From contig NZ_JASERL010000002.1 of the NCBI RefSeq assembly GCF_030766935.1, forward strand, positions 62,001-126,000: DNA of 64,000 nt, in the 5' to 3' direction. The notes below the pieces were generated by a model. It did not search any database and was not told the DNA's origin. It saw only the letters and a program-made list of their open reading frames with translations. Position numbers and translations under genes: made by a program. Position 1 is the first letter of the stretch. The number at the start of each line of letters is the position of its first letter. This DNA is from Streptomyces sp. KL109B (GTDB lineage: Bacteria > Actinomycetota > Actinomycetes > Streptomycetales > Streptomycetaceae). Shown piece by piece: positions 25,979 through 34,387 of the stretch.

Positions 25979-26718
25979 GCGATCTCCCGCCCCTTGGCCA
26001 GGTCGTCGTGGTTGTCGATCTCGACCCACGCCACGTCGCCGATCGGGGCGACGTCGATCTTGAAGCCGCGGTTCACGAGCTCCTGGTAGCCGTCCTCGTA
26101 GTACAGCTGCGGGTCGCGCTCGTACGTGGCCTTCAGGGCGTCGGCCAGCTCGTCGGCGGCCTCGCCCTCGATGAGGGTGACGCCGATGTACTCGCCGGTG
26201 GCCTCGGACGGGTCCATCAGCTTCGTGATCTTCTGCATGCCCTTGTCGTCGTCGACGACGACCTTCATCTCCTCGTCGCCGAGGTCCTTGACCGTGTCGA
26301 GCGCCAGGATGATCTTCTTGCCGTCACCGCGGGCGGCGAGCAGCGTCTTCTCGACGGAGACCGGGTGCACGGTGTCGCCGTTGGCGAGGATCACCGAGTG
26401 CTTCATGGCGTCGCGGCCGCACCACAGGGAGTAGGCGTTGTTCCACTTCTCGGCGACGTCGTTCTCGATGAGCGTGAGCTTCAGGCCGTACTTCGCCTCG
26501 AGCGCGTCCTTGCGCTCGTAGACGACCTCCTTGCGGTAGCCGACGATGATGCCGACCTCGGTGAGGCCGATCTCGGCGAAGTTCTTGAGCGTGAGGTCGA
26601 GTACGGAGAGCTCGTTCTCGGTCCCCTCGCCCACGACGGGCACGAGCGCCTTGGGGAGCGTCTCGGTGTAGGGACGGAGCCGGCTGCCGGCGCCGGCGGC
26701 CAGGACGAGGCCGATCAT
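25966..26718 (-). CDS. Sugar/polyol-phosphate nucleotidyltransferase (LicC/IPCT-like)
   Basis: A 250-residue NTP transferase. N-terminal LVLAAGAGSRLRPYT with PKALVPV, a catalytic ANGDTVHP aspartate, and a C-terminal EIDNHDDLAKG closing motif. It resembles phosphocholine and inositol-1-phosphate cytidylyltransferases. Between two CDP-alcohol phosphotransferases and a G1PDH-like enzyme, CDP-activation of the polyol phosphate is the simplest role. ATG start in an ATGA overlap with the upstream gene. Confidence 0.88.
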   Translation of the reverse strand: MIGLVLAAGAGSRLRPYTETLPKALVPVVGEGTENELSVLDLTLKNFAEIGLTEVGIIVGYRKEVVYERKDALEAKYGLKLTLIENDVAEKWNNAYSLWCGRDAMKHSVILANGDTVHPVSVEKTLLAARGDGKKIILALDTVKDLGDEEMKVVVDDDKGMQKITKLMDPSEATGEYIGVTLIEGEAADELADALKATYERDPQLYYEDGYQELVNRGFKIDVAPIGDVAWVEIDNHDDLAKGREIACQY

Positions 26719-28481
26719 GCGGGTTCTCCTTCATCGTGTACGGCGGGCTCTCCGCGACGAGCGGAGAGGACCCAGAAGCGGATGCTCTCGACGAGCACCA
26801 CGAGTGCCACGGCCACGGCGAGCACCGTGAGCGCGAGGGTGAAATCTGTGGGGGTGAGCAGCGCGGCGAGGACCGTGACCACGAGAGTCCGGCCTTCGTG
26901 CCCGCCGATCGCCCGCACCAGCCAGTGCGGGGAGGCCCCGGCGTTGCCGCGGATGCGGTACACCGTGTCGTAATGATGGTAGGCGACCGCCGACACCAGG
27001 CCGAAGGCCGCGGGCAGGGCGCCCTGGACGTCGGCGCGGGCGGCGAGGAAGAGGATCGTGAGGTACTCGGCGGCCCGGAAGATCGGGGGGACCAGCCAGT
27101 CGAGCGCGCCCTTGAGGGGGCGGGCGACGGCGAGGCCCGACGTGACGCAGTACACGGCCGCGGCCACGATCGGCCAGGCGGAGCCGAAGTCCGTGAGCGC
27201 GCTCACAGCGACGACCGCGGCGGCGCCGACGGCGGCGACGACCGGGGCGGTCGCCGTCTTGCCGACCTTCGCGACCAGTTCGGCGATCGGTCCGGAGTCG
27301 GCGAGGTCGCGCAGCGCCTGTGCGGCGCGGTCGGTACGCCGTGCCTTGCGGGTCAGCGAGCGCAGGACGCGGCCCGCCGTGGTGTAGCAGGCGGCGAGCG
27401 CGCAGCCGATGAGCAGCATGTAGAAGGTGATGCGCGGCGTCGTGAACGCGGTGAACAGCGCGATCAGCGCCCAGCGTTCACCGATCGGCAGCACTATCAT
27501 CCGGCGCGCCCAGACGGTCCAGCCGACGGAGTCGAGCTTGCCGGACAGGGACGCGGTGGGGCTGGTGTTGGCCTCGGCGTCGTGGTTCGCCTCGTTGAAC
27601 GAGAAGTCGATCACGTGCCGGCCGGTCTGGAGCACCATCGCGCCGAGCGCGAGGGCCCATACGTCGTCGCCGCTCGCGTTGGCGGCGCCGAGCGCGAGGC
27701 CCGCGTAGTAGGCGTACTCCTTGGCCCGGTCGAACGTCGCGTCCAGCCAGGCGCCCATCGTCGAGTACTGGAGCGAGTAGCGGGCGAGCTGCCCGTCGGT
27801 GCAGTCCAGGACGAAGGAGGCGAGCAGCAGCACGCCCGCCGCGACGAACCCGACGCGTGTGCCGGTGGCCGCGCACGCCGCCGCGATCACGGCGACGAGC
27901 AGCGAAGCGGTGGTGACGTGGTTCGGGGTCAGGCCCCGGCGCGCGCACCAGCGCGCGATGTACCGGGAGTACGGGCTGATGCAGTAGGTGGTGAAGAAGC
28001 CGTCGCGCGCCTTGACCGCCGTACGCAGCCGGATCGCCTCGTCGTCGACGGCGGCGAGCGCCTGCCGGGCCTCGTTGCGGGCCTGCGGGTCGGCGGGCAC
28101 CGCGGCGACGAGCTCGCCGAGCTCGGGGCGGTGCACGTCGGTGCCGTCGATCTCCAGGCTCTTGGCGACGACCTCGGGGTCGACGCCGGTCCGCGCGACG
28201 GCGCGGGTCAGGGCCTGGCGGGCGGCGGGCTGCGCGGTGAGCGCGCCCGGGATCGCCGACGCGGGAAAGCGCGGGTCGGTCAGGCCGAGGCGCAGGGCGT
28301 GGACATGGCCCACGAACCCCGCGTCGACGACCGCGACCCGCTGGTCGCCGGGGACGGCCGCGAGCGCCGCCTCGGCGTCCGCGGGGTCCGGGGCGGTCCG
28401 CACGTCGAAGCCGAGCGCCCGCAGATCGCCCTCGAGGGACGATCCGGGAACCGGCTGACCGGTGACGATGGCGGTCGACAG
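26715..28481 (-). CDS. Multidomain CDP-alcohol phosphotransferase (DUF5941-like), probable CTG start
   Basis: A 588-residue fusion. Residues 1-160: a soluble domain (VAVVDAGFVGHVHALRLGL) of unknown role, somewhat like a degenerate nucleotidyltransferase. Residues about 185-400: CDP-OH-P domain with an intact motif (D226-xx-D229-G230-xx-A233-R234 ... D247-xxx-D251). Residues 400-588: further membrane helices, which I remember as DUF5941. In-frame protein-like sequence continues upstream of the first GTG (28403) to a CTG at 28481 preceded by AAGGAG; related proteins begin there as MSTAI..., so CTG is chosen. First gene of the seven-gene operon. Confidence 0.8.
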   Translation of the reverse strand: MSTAIVTGQPVPGSSLEGDLRALGFDVRTAPDPADAEAALAAVPGDQRVAVVDAGFVGHVHALRLGLTDPRFPASAIPGALTAQPAARQALTRAVARTGVDPEVVAKSLEIDGTDVHRPELGELVAAVPADPQARNEARQALAAVDDEAIRLRTAVKARDGFFTTYCISPYSRYIARWCARRGLTPNHVTTASLLVAVIAAACAATGTRVGFVAAGVLLLASFVLDCTDGQLARYSLQYSTMGAWLDATFDRAKEYAYYAGLALGAANASGDDVWALALGAMVLQTGRHVIDFSFNEANHDAEANTSPTASLSGKLDSVGWTVWARRMIVLPIGERWALIALFTAFTTPRITFYMLLIGCALAACYTTAGRVLRSLTRKARRTDRAAQALRDLADSGPIAELVAKVGKTATAPVVAAVGAAAVVAVSALTDFGSAWPIVAAAVYCVTSGLAVARPLKGALDWLVPPIFRAAEYLTILFLAARADVQGALPAAFGLVSAVAYHHYDTVYRIRGNAGASPHWLVRAIGGHEGRTLVVTVLAALLTPTDFTLALTVLAVAVALVVLVESIRFWVLSARRGEPAVHDEGEPA

Positions 28482-28792
28482 ACGAACTCACTCCTTGGGT
28501 GCCGACGCGGGAGGGCGCCGGGCTCATGCATGGTGGATCATCCGGCACGGCCCCTGGAATGGGGCGGCCGGGCGGCATGTCGGCAGAGGCTATCGGATGG
28601 CGCAACCGGGCGTTCGCTGCCCGTTTACCGACCGATTGGCCCCTGTCCGCGCGGTCCGCGCTGCGCCGACCGCGCGCTCATCATTGACGATCAAGTACGC
28701 GCGCCACAAACCAGGGGCGGCCTTGATCCGTAACCGGCGGTAGCCCGCGGGGCGGCCGGGGAACGCCGGATCCGGTCTTAGGGTGGTGCGCC
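28482..28792. other. Divergent promoter region (phospho-polyol operon / epimerase)
   Basis: A 311-bp gap without a gene. It must carry promoters for both directions. A GC-rich dyad CGCGCGGTC/GACCGCGCG sits at 28648-28676. A possible -10 (TAGGGT, 28779-28784) lies so close to the epimerase ATG that its transcript would be nearly leaderless. No clear regulator site. Confidence 0.4.
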
Positions 28793-29785
28793 ATGACGTG
28801 GCTGATCACCGGCGGAGCCGGATACATCGGCGCCCATGTGGCGCGGGCTATGACGGATGCGGGCGAGCGGGTCGTCGTCCTCGACAACGTGACGTCGGGG
28901 GTGCCCGCGCGGCTGCCCGAGTCGATCCCCCTCGTACGCGGCTCCGCCCTCGACACCGAGCTCGTGGCGCGGGTGTGCGCCGAGCACGAGGTGACGGGTG
29001 TCGTTCATCTCGCCGCGCACAAGCAGGTCGGCGAATCCGTCGAGAAGCCCGAGCTGTACTACCGGGACAACGTGGGCGGGCTCGCCGCCCTCCTGGAGAC
29101 GGTCGCGGCGGCCGGGGTTCGCCGCTTCGTGTTCTCTTCGTCGGCCGCGGTGTACGGCAACCCGGACATCCCCGTGACGGATCTCATCACCGAGTCGACG
29201 CCCACCGCGCCGGTGAACCCGTACGGCGAGACGAAGCTCGCGGGCGAGTGGCTGGTGCGGGCGGCCGGGCAGGCGCACGGCATGGCGACGGTCTGCCTGC
29301 GCTACTTCAACGTGGCCGGCGCCGCAGCGCCCGAGCTCGCGGACATCGGCGTCTACAACGTGATCCCGATGGTCTTCGACCGGCTCACGCGCGGCGAGGC
29401 CCCGCGGATCTTCGGCGACGACTACCCGACCGCCGACGGCACCTGCGTACGTGACTACATTCACGTCGCCGACCTCGCCGAGGCCCACCTCGCGGCGGCC
29501 CGCCGGCTGTCCGCGTCCGACGCGGGCGGCGACCTGACGCTGAACATCGGCACCGGGCAGGGCGCCTCCGTGCGCGAGCTGATCGACGTGATCGCGGACG
29601 TGTCCGGAGACCGCACCCCCGCGCTCGTCGAGCCGCGCCGCCCCGGCGACGCCCCGCGCGCGGTCGGCTCCTCGGCGCTCGCCGAGCGGGAGCTGGGCTG
29701 GAAGGCGCAGCGCGGCGTACGCGAGATGGTCGAATCGGCGTGGGCCGGCTGGTGCCTGCGGCACCCGGAGGCCGCCGCGAAGTGA
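28793..29785 (+). CDS. galE: UDP-glucose 4-epimerase family protein
   Basis: A 330-residue extended short-chain dehydrogenase. NAD-binding LITGGAGYIGAHVA, the catalytic Ser in FVFSSSAAVYGN and YGETK (Tyr/Lys), and LRYFNVAGA before VRDYIHVADLAEAH. The fold and motifs are those of GalE; UDP-galactose/glucose interconversion is likely. Its position beside the glycosyltransferase operon suggests sugar supply for it. Slight shortening versus E. coli GalE is usual in actinobacteria. Confidence 0.9.
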   Translation: MTWLITGGAGYIGAHVARAMTDAGERVVVLDNVTSGVPARLPESIPLVRGSALDTELVARVCAEHEVTGVVHLAAHKQVGESVEKPELYYRDNVGGLAALLETVAAAGVRRFVFSSSAAVYGNPDIPVTDLITESTPTAPVNPYGETKLAGEWLVRAAGQAHGMATVCLRYFNVAGAAAPELADIGVYNVIPMVFDRLTRGEAPRIFGDDYPTADGTCVRDYIHVADLAEAHLAAARRLSASDAGGDLTLNIGTGQGASVRELIDVIADVSGDRTPALVEPRRPGDAPRAVGSSALAERELGWKAQRGVREMVESAWAGWCLRHPEAAAK

Positions 29786-29795
29786 CCTTGTCGGC

Positions 29796-29841
29796 GCCCT
29801 GACCTGCGTACACGCCGCGCACCGTTTCCGCAGGTCAGGGC
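29796..29841 (+). terminator. 13-bp inverted repeat after galE
   Basis: GCCCTGACCTGCG (29796-29808) and its exact reverse complement (29829-29841) flank a 20-base loop, 11 bp beyond the epimerase stop. Probably a terminator; a regulatory site for the downstream metal exporter is also possible. Confidence 0.55.
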
Positions 29842-29933
29842 ACATGACAACGGTGTTCAGCACCATGTTTGCGGATACCCCCTCCCCGTAGTTCACTGTG
29901 ATCGCAAGCACAGCGGCGGACAGGGGGTTTTCG

Positions 29934-30875
29934 ATGGGCCTCGGGCACGATCACGACCACGGGCACAGCCACGGGCCGACGACCGGGACGGCCGCGGCCG
30001 CGCACCGGGGGCGGCTGCGGATCGCGCTGTCGATCACGATGACCGTGATGGTGGTGGAGATCGTCGGCGGTCTCCTCGCCGACTCGCTCGCGCTGATCGC
30101 CGACGCCGCCCACATGGCGACGGACGCGCTCGGCCTCGCGATGGCCCTGATCGCGATCCACTTCGCCAACCGCCCGGCCAGCGACCAGCGCACCTTCGGC
30201 TACGCGCGCGCCGAGATCCTCGCCGCGCTCGCCAACTGTCTGCTGCTGCTCGGCGTCGGCGGCTATGTCCTGTACGAGGCGATCGAGCGGTTCATCGAGC
30301 CGGCCGAGACGGCGGGCGGGCAGACGATCGTCTTCGGCCTGATCGGCCTGGTGGCGAACATGATTTCGCTGTCCCTCCTTGTGAAGGGGCAGCAGGAGAG
30401 CCTGAACGTGCGGGGCGCCTTCCTTGAGGTGGCCGCCGACGCCCTCGGTTCCCTCGCGGTGCTGATCTCCGCGGCGATCATCCTGACCACGGGCTGGCAG
30501 CCCGCCGACCCGATCGCCTCGCTCGTGATCGGCCTCATGATCGTGCCGCGCACCGTGAAGCTGCTGCGCGAGACGCTGAACGTGCTGCTCGAATCGGCCC
30601 CCAAGGGCGTCGACATGGCGCAGGTCAGGGCGCACATACTGGCGCTGCCCGGCGTCGAGGACGTGCACGACCTGCACGCGTGGACGATCACTTCAGGGAT
30701 GCCGGTGCTCTCGGCGCACGTGGTGGTCAGCCCGGATGTGCTGGGCTCGATCGGCCACGAGAAGATGCTGCACGAACTACAGGGCTGCCTCGGCGATCAC
30801 TTCGACGTGGAGCACTGCACCTTCCAGCTGGAGCCGACGGGCCACGCGGAGCACGAAGCGCGGCTCTGTCACTGA
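29934..30875 (+). CDS. Cation diffusion facilitator (zinc/cobalt) exporter
   Basis: A 313-residue CDF transporter. His-rich N-terminus HDHDHGHSHG, then six hydrophobic segments. The metal site is in ADSLALIADAAHMATDA (TM2) and EVAADALGSLAVL (TM5, HxxxD replaced by A-x3-D as written: VAADALG). Cytoplasmic C-terminal dimer domain: DVHDLHAWTI and the terminal EHCTFQLE. ATG at 29934 chosen for the AGGGGG site and the His tract; an in-frame GTG at 29898 is less likely. Exports Zn2+ or similar in exchange for protons. Confidence 0.9.
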   Translation: MGLGHDHDHGHSHGPTTGTAAAAHRGRLRIALSITMTVMVVEIVGGLLADSLALIADAAHMATDALGLAMALIAIHFANRPASDQRTFGYARAEILAALANCLLLLGVGGYVLYEAIERFIEPAETAGGQTIVFGLIGLVANMISLSLLVKGQQESLNVRGAFLEVAADALGSLAVLISAAIILTTGWQPADPIASLVIGLMIVPRTVKLLRETLNVLLESAPKGVDMAQVRAHILALPGVEDVHDLHAWTITSGMPVLSAHVVVSPDVLGSIGHEKMLHELQGCLGDHFDVEHCTFQLEPTGHAEHEARLCH

Positions 30876-30888
30876 CAGGGGTTTTACG

Positions 30889-31494
30889 TTGACCGAGCAC
30901 ACCGAGAACGCCGACGCCACGCGGGGGACGCCGGGTCCCACGGACGGGTGGCACACGCGGCCCGAGACCTCCTCCGACCGGGCTGCCGTGCACGCCGTCA
31001 ACGCCGCCGCCTTCCCCACCGAGGCCGAGGCCGATCTCGTGGACGCCCTGCGCGCCGACGAGGACGCGTGGCTGGAGGGCCTGTCGTACGTGGCCGAGGA
31101 CGCGGACGGCACCGTCGTGGCGTACGCGCTGATCACCCGCTGCACCGTCGACGGCGCGCCGGCCGCGGCCCTCGCTCCCTGCGCGGTGCTGCCGCGGCAC
31201 CAGCGCACGGGCGCGGGCTCGGCCGTCGTACGCGCGGTGCTTGAGGCGGCACGCGCGCGTGGCGAGCGCATGGTGCTGGTGCTCGGACACCCGGAGTACT
31301 ACCCGCGGTTCGGCTTCACGCCTGCTTCGGGGTACGGCATCCGGCCCGGTTTCGAGGTGCCGGACGAGGCGATGATGGCGCTCGTCCTGGACGGGGCCCA
31401 GCGCGAGGGCCCGGGGGCGGACCTGGCCGGAAGCGACGATTCCGCCCCACTCCCGCGGGGCACGATCACCTACCCGGCCGCGTTCGGCGTCTGA
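30889..31494 (+). CDS. GNAT family N-acetyltransferase
   Basis: A 201-residue acetyltransferase of the YhbS-like type. The acetyl-CoA loop is in VLPRHQRTGAGSAVVRAV, followed by LVLGHPEYYPRFGFTPAS, a hallmark of this subgroup. The first clean start is TTG at 30889 (AGGGG seven bases upstream); GTG/ATG options are lacking nearby. Lies 13 bp after the CDF gene, probably cotranscribed. Substrate unknown. Confidence 0.85.
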   Translation: MTEHTENADATRGTPGPTDGWHTRPETSSDRAAVHAVNAAAFPTEAEADLVDALRADEDAWLEGLSYVAEDADGTVVAYALITRCTVDGAPAAALAPCAVLPRHQRTGAGSAVVRAVLEAARARGERMVLVLGHPEYYPRFGFTPASGYGIRPGFEVPDEAMMALVLDGAQREGPGADLAGSDDSAPLPRGTITYPAAFGV

Positions 31495-31560
31495 CCGTCG
31501 CGGGGGAACTGTCCGCCTCGTACGGCAGACTTGGTTCGAGGACCGAAACGAAGGATGGGT

Positions 31561-32154
31561 ATGCCGATCACACCTGCCCCCACGACGAACAGCTCGTCGA
31601 ACGGCACCGCGGAAGCGATCTTGCTGGAACTCGTCGACGAGGACGGCAGGACGATCGGCACGGCGGAGAAGCTCGCGGCGCACCAGCCGCCCGGGCAGCT
31701 GCACAGAGCGTTCTCCGTGTTCCTCTTCGACGAGCAGGGCCGGCTGCTGCTGCAGCAGCGGGCGCTCGGCAAGTACCACTCCCCCGGCGTCTGGTCGAAC
31801 ACCTGCTGCGGCCACCCGTACCCCGGCGAGGCCCCCTTCGCGGCGGCCGCCCGGCGCACCTACGAGGAGCTCGGCGTCTCGCCCTCGCTGATGGCCGAGG
31901 CCGGCACGGTGCGCTACAACCACCCGGACCCGGACTCGGGCCTGGTGGAGCAGGAGTACAACCACCTCTACGTGGGTCTGGTGCAGGCAGCGCTGAACCC
32001 CGACCCGGAGGAGGTCGGGGCGACGGTGTTCGTGACGGCCGACGAGCTGGCCGCGCGGCACTCCGAGGACCCGTTCTCGGCGTGGTTCATGACGGTCCTC
32101 GACGCGGCGCTGCCCGCGATCAAGGAACTTACGGGCCAGGCGGCGGGCTGGTAG
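31561..32154 (+). CDS. idi: Isopentenyl-diphosphate delta-isomerase, type I
   Basis: A 197-residue Nudix-fold enzyme interconverting IPP and DMAPP. The active-site Cys is in VWSNTCCGHP, the Nudix-like box in EAPFAAAARRTYEELG, and the catalytic glutamate in VEQEYNHLYVG. ATG at 31561 has AAGGA five bases upstream. Supplies isoprenoid precursors, in keeping with the hopanoid operon 10 kb away. Its last 26 bp overlap the 3' end of the convergent HATPase gene. Confidence 0.95.
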   Translation: MPITPAPTTNSSSNGTAEAILLELVDEDGRTIGTAEKLAAHQPPGQLHRAFSVFLFDEQGRLLLQQRALGKYHSPGVWSNTCCGHPYPGEAPFAAAARRTYEELGVSPSLMAEAGTVRYNHPDPDSGLVEQEYNHLYVGLVQAALNPDPEEVGATVFVTADELAARHSEDPFSAWFMTVLDAALPAIKELTGQAAGW

Positions 32155-32656
32155 CGGTCTCGGGCTTGAGGGGCAGGGCGGCCCAGATCACCTTGCCCCC
32201 GCTCGCGGTGTTCGTGACCTCGCAGACGCCGCCCGCCTCCGCGGTGATCTCGCGGACGAGCAGCAGGCCGCGGCCGCCGGTCTGACCGCTGGTGGCCTCC
32301 AGTGCCGTGGGTTTGTAGGGGTGTTCGTCCTCCACGGACACCCGCACCCACTCGGGCCCGACGGCGACCTCCACGGCGAGCATCGGCGAGACGACGGCGG
32401 CGTGCTTCACCGCGTTCGTGACGAGTTCGGAGACGATCACGAGCAGCCCGTGCACCAGGTCGTCCGGGGCGGGCACCCCTTGCCGGGAGAGCAGTTCGCG
32501 CACCGCGCGGCGGGCCTGCGGCACGGAGGCGTCGACCGCCTGGGTCGTGAACCGCCAGACCCCCTCGTACGGAAGCGGCCCGTCCGCCGGACGATCCGGG
32601 GGCGCTCCCCCGCCGCCCTGAGGACGTGGGCGGGATCCCCACCCGTGGTCGCTCAT
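32129..32656 (-). CDS. ATP-binding regulatory protein (HATPase_c_2, anti-sigma-like)
   Basis: A 175-residue single-domain GHKL ATPase of the SpoIIAB/RsbW type abundant in Streptomyces. N-box VSELVTNAVKHAA, G1 box VSVEDEHPYKP, G2 box TGGRGLLLVREI. The first 30 residues are Gly/Pro-rich. The ATG at 32656 is chosen because the 39 codons upstream (to an ATG at 32773) lack the usual third-position GC bias. Likely binds a sigma factor or anti-anti-sigma partner, none of which is nearby. Confidence 0.82.
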   Translation of the reverse strand: MSDHGWGSRPRPQGGGGAPPDRPADGPLPYEGVWRFTTQAVDASVPQARRAVRELLSRQGVPAPDDLVHGLLVIVSELVTNAVKHAAVVSPMLAVEVAVGPEWVRVSVEDEHPYKPTALEATSGQTGGRGLLLVREITAEAGGVCEVTNTASGGKVIWAALPLKPETATSPPPGP

Positions 32657-32898
32657 TGTCAGGTCGCCGCCCTTACGCTCGATTGTCACCACGCTTCGAG
32701 TGTTGGGAATCACCTGCTCCGGGCCGCCGTACTGACCAGAAGTCAGCGTGTATCGACGGGATTTGATCGACATTGCCCGTACGGGCCTGATCGTCGATCA
32801 CTCCCACTCCCATTCCGCCCGACTTGCACCCTCTTCAGCTTGTTGTACGAGCTGCCCGACACGCCGACGACGTTCTCGGCCCGGATAGCATCCGCCGC

Positions 32899-33654
32899 AT
32901 GCCTTCCGTGTCTCCGCCGCAGATCAGGCACGTCGTCGCCGACGGTGTCGCCACAGTGGTCATCGATCACCCCGCCAAGCGCAACGCCATGACCGACGCC
33001 ATGTGGGCGTCCCTGCCGCCGCTCCTCGAACGGCTCGCGGCCGATCCAGGGGTGCGGGTGCTCGTGCTGACCGGGGCCGGGGACACGTTCTGCGCGGGGG
33101 CCGACATATCGACACTTCGAGAGGGCGCGGCGCAGGGGCTCGCGGTCGCGGCGGAGGACGCGCTCGCCGCGTTTCCGAAGCCGACGCTGGCCGTGGTGCG
33201 CGGCTACTGCGTGGGCGGCGGCTGCCAGTTGGCGGCGGCGTGCGATCTGCGGTTCGCCGCGCAGGGGGCGCGGTTCGGGGTGACGCCGGCCAAGCTCGGG
33301 ATCGTGTACCCGGCGTCGTCGACGCGCCGGCTCGCCGCGCTGGTGGGTCCCGCGACCGCCAAGTACCTGTTGTTCGGCGGCGAGTTGATCGGGAGTGAGC
33401 GGGCGCTGCGGACCGGGCTCGTGGACGAGGTGCTGCCCGAGGCCGAACTCGGCGAGCGGGTCGCCGAGTTCACCCGGACCCTCGCCGCCCGCTCGCAGCT
33501 GACGCAGGCCGCCGCGAAGGAGTTCGTGGACGGGCGCACGGACCGGGAGGCGCACTGGGCCGAGCAGGCGCGCGCCGGCGCGGAGACCGCGGAGGGTGTC
33601 GCGGCGTTCCTGGAGCGGCGCGCGCCGCGCTTCGCATGGACCGTAGGGGGCTGA
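32899..33654 (+). CDS. Enoyl-CoA hydratase/isomerase family protein
   Basis: A 251-residue crotonase-fold protein. Oxyanion-hole segments DTFCAGADISTL and GYCVGGGCQLAAACDL; the typical glutamates are replaced (TPAKLGIVYPAS at the second catalytic position), so the reaction may be isomerisation or hydrolysis rather than hydration. ATG at 32899. Single gene with its own upstream region; convergent with the DJ-1-like gene. Confidence 0.88.
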   Translation: MPSVSPPQIRHVVADGVATVVIDHPAKRNAMTDAMWASLPPLLERLAADPGVRVLVLTGAGDTFCAGADISTLREGAAQGLAVAAEDALAAFPKPTLAVVRGYCVGGGCQLAAACDLRFAAQGARFGVTPAKLGIVYPASSTRRLAALVGPATAKYLLFGGELIGSERALRTGLVDEVLPEAELGERVAEFTRTLAARSQLTQAAAKEFVDGRTDREAHWAEQARAGAETAEGVAAFLERRAPRFAWTVGG

Positions 33655-33677
33655 GAGTCAGGGGGCCGGGAGCCCGG

Positions 33678-34301
33678 TCAGCCGGCCTGATTGCGGAACA
33701 TCTCCACGAGGTGGGCGGGGGCCTTGTCCGGGGAGCCGGCGTCGTAGGGCGGCTGCGGGTCGTACTCGGTCATCAGCTGGATGGCCTGGGCGGTCTCGTC
33801 GCCCGCGATCCGGCCCGCGAGCGCGAGACCCATGTCGATGCCGGAGGAGACGCCGGCCGCGGTGACGTACTTGCCGTCGAACACCACGCGCCGCCCGGTC
33901 GACTTGGAGCCGAGCCGTTCCAGCTCCGGCAGGGCGAGCCAGTGCGAGGTGGCCTCGCGACCCTCGATCAGGCCGGCCGCGGCGAGCGCGAGGGAGCCGG
34001 TGCACACGGACGTCGTCCAGGTGGTGCTCGCGTCGACGGCGCGCAGCCACTCCAACAGCGGCCCGTTCCGCGTCTGTTGGCTCTGGTCGGGGCCGCCGGG
34101 CACGACGACCACGTCCGGGGCGCGGACCTCGTCGAAGGTCTTGTCGGCGACGAGCGCGAGCCGCCCGCTGTCGTCCCGCACGGGCCCGGTTTGCTCGGCG
34201 ACGAGGACGACGTCGACGCCAGGTATGCCGCCGAGGGTCTGGTAGGGGCCGATGGCGTCGAGGGCGGTGAACCGTTCGTAGAGGGCGATGGCGATCTGCA
34301 T
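33678..34301 (-). CDS. DJ-1/PfpI family protein
   Basis: A 207-residue class I glutamine-amidotransferase-like protein. Nucleophile elbow with Cys in TSVCTGSLALAAAG, preceded by VVVPGGPDQSQQ, and followed by ATSHWLALPELERLG. This subgroup includes isonitrile hydratases and GlxA N-domains. ATG with GAAAGG upstream. It is downstream of, and related to, the GlxA-type regulator gene at 34388, so it may act on the ligand sensed there. Confidence 0.88.
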   Translation of the reverse strand: MQIAIALYERFTALDAIGPYQTLGGIPGVDVVLVAEQTGPVRDDSGRLALVADKTFDEVRAPDVVVVPGGPDQSQQTRNGPLLEWLRAVDASTTWTTSVCTGSLALAAAGLIEGREATSHWLALPELERLGSKSTGRRVVFDGKYVTAAGVSSGIDMGLALAGRIAGDETAQAIQLMTEYDPQPPYDAGSPDKAPAHLVEMFRNQAG

Positions 34302-34347
34302 GGCGGGCCTTTCGGAGGGTTCGGAGGGTCGGGTGGGTGCTGGTGAC

Positions 34348-34386
34348 GTGCTCGTGGCGTGCTCGTGGCGTGCTCGTGGCGTGCTG
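34348..34386. repeat. 11-bp tandem repeat (three and a half copies)
   Basis: GTGCTCGTGGC repeated three times (34348-34380) plus a partial copy, in the 86-bp gap between the two DJ-1-superfamily genes, just after the stop of the regulator. Confidence 0.75.
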
Positions 34387-34387
34387 G

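Noticed and set aside
26736..28733. 665-codon plus-strand open frame opposite the multidomain CDP-alcohol phosphotransferase
   Set aside because: High-GC antisense frame with repetitive Arg/Gly/Asp/Ala content and no domain; the minus strand has intact CDP-OH-P motifs.
32657..32773. N-terminal extension of the HATPase protein to ATG 32773
   Set aside because: Codons there lack the third-position GC bias of real genes here, and no ribosome site is seen; more likely promoter DNA.
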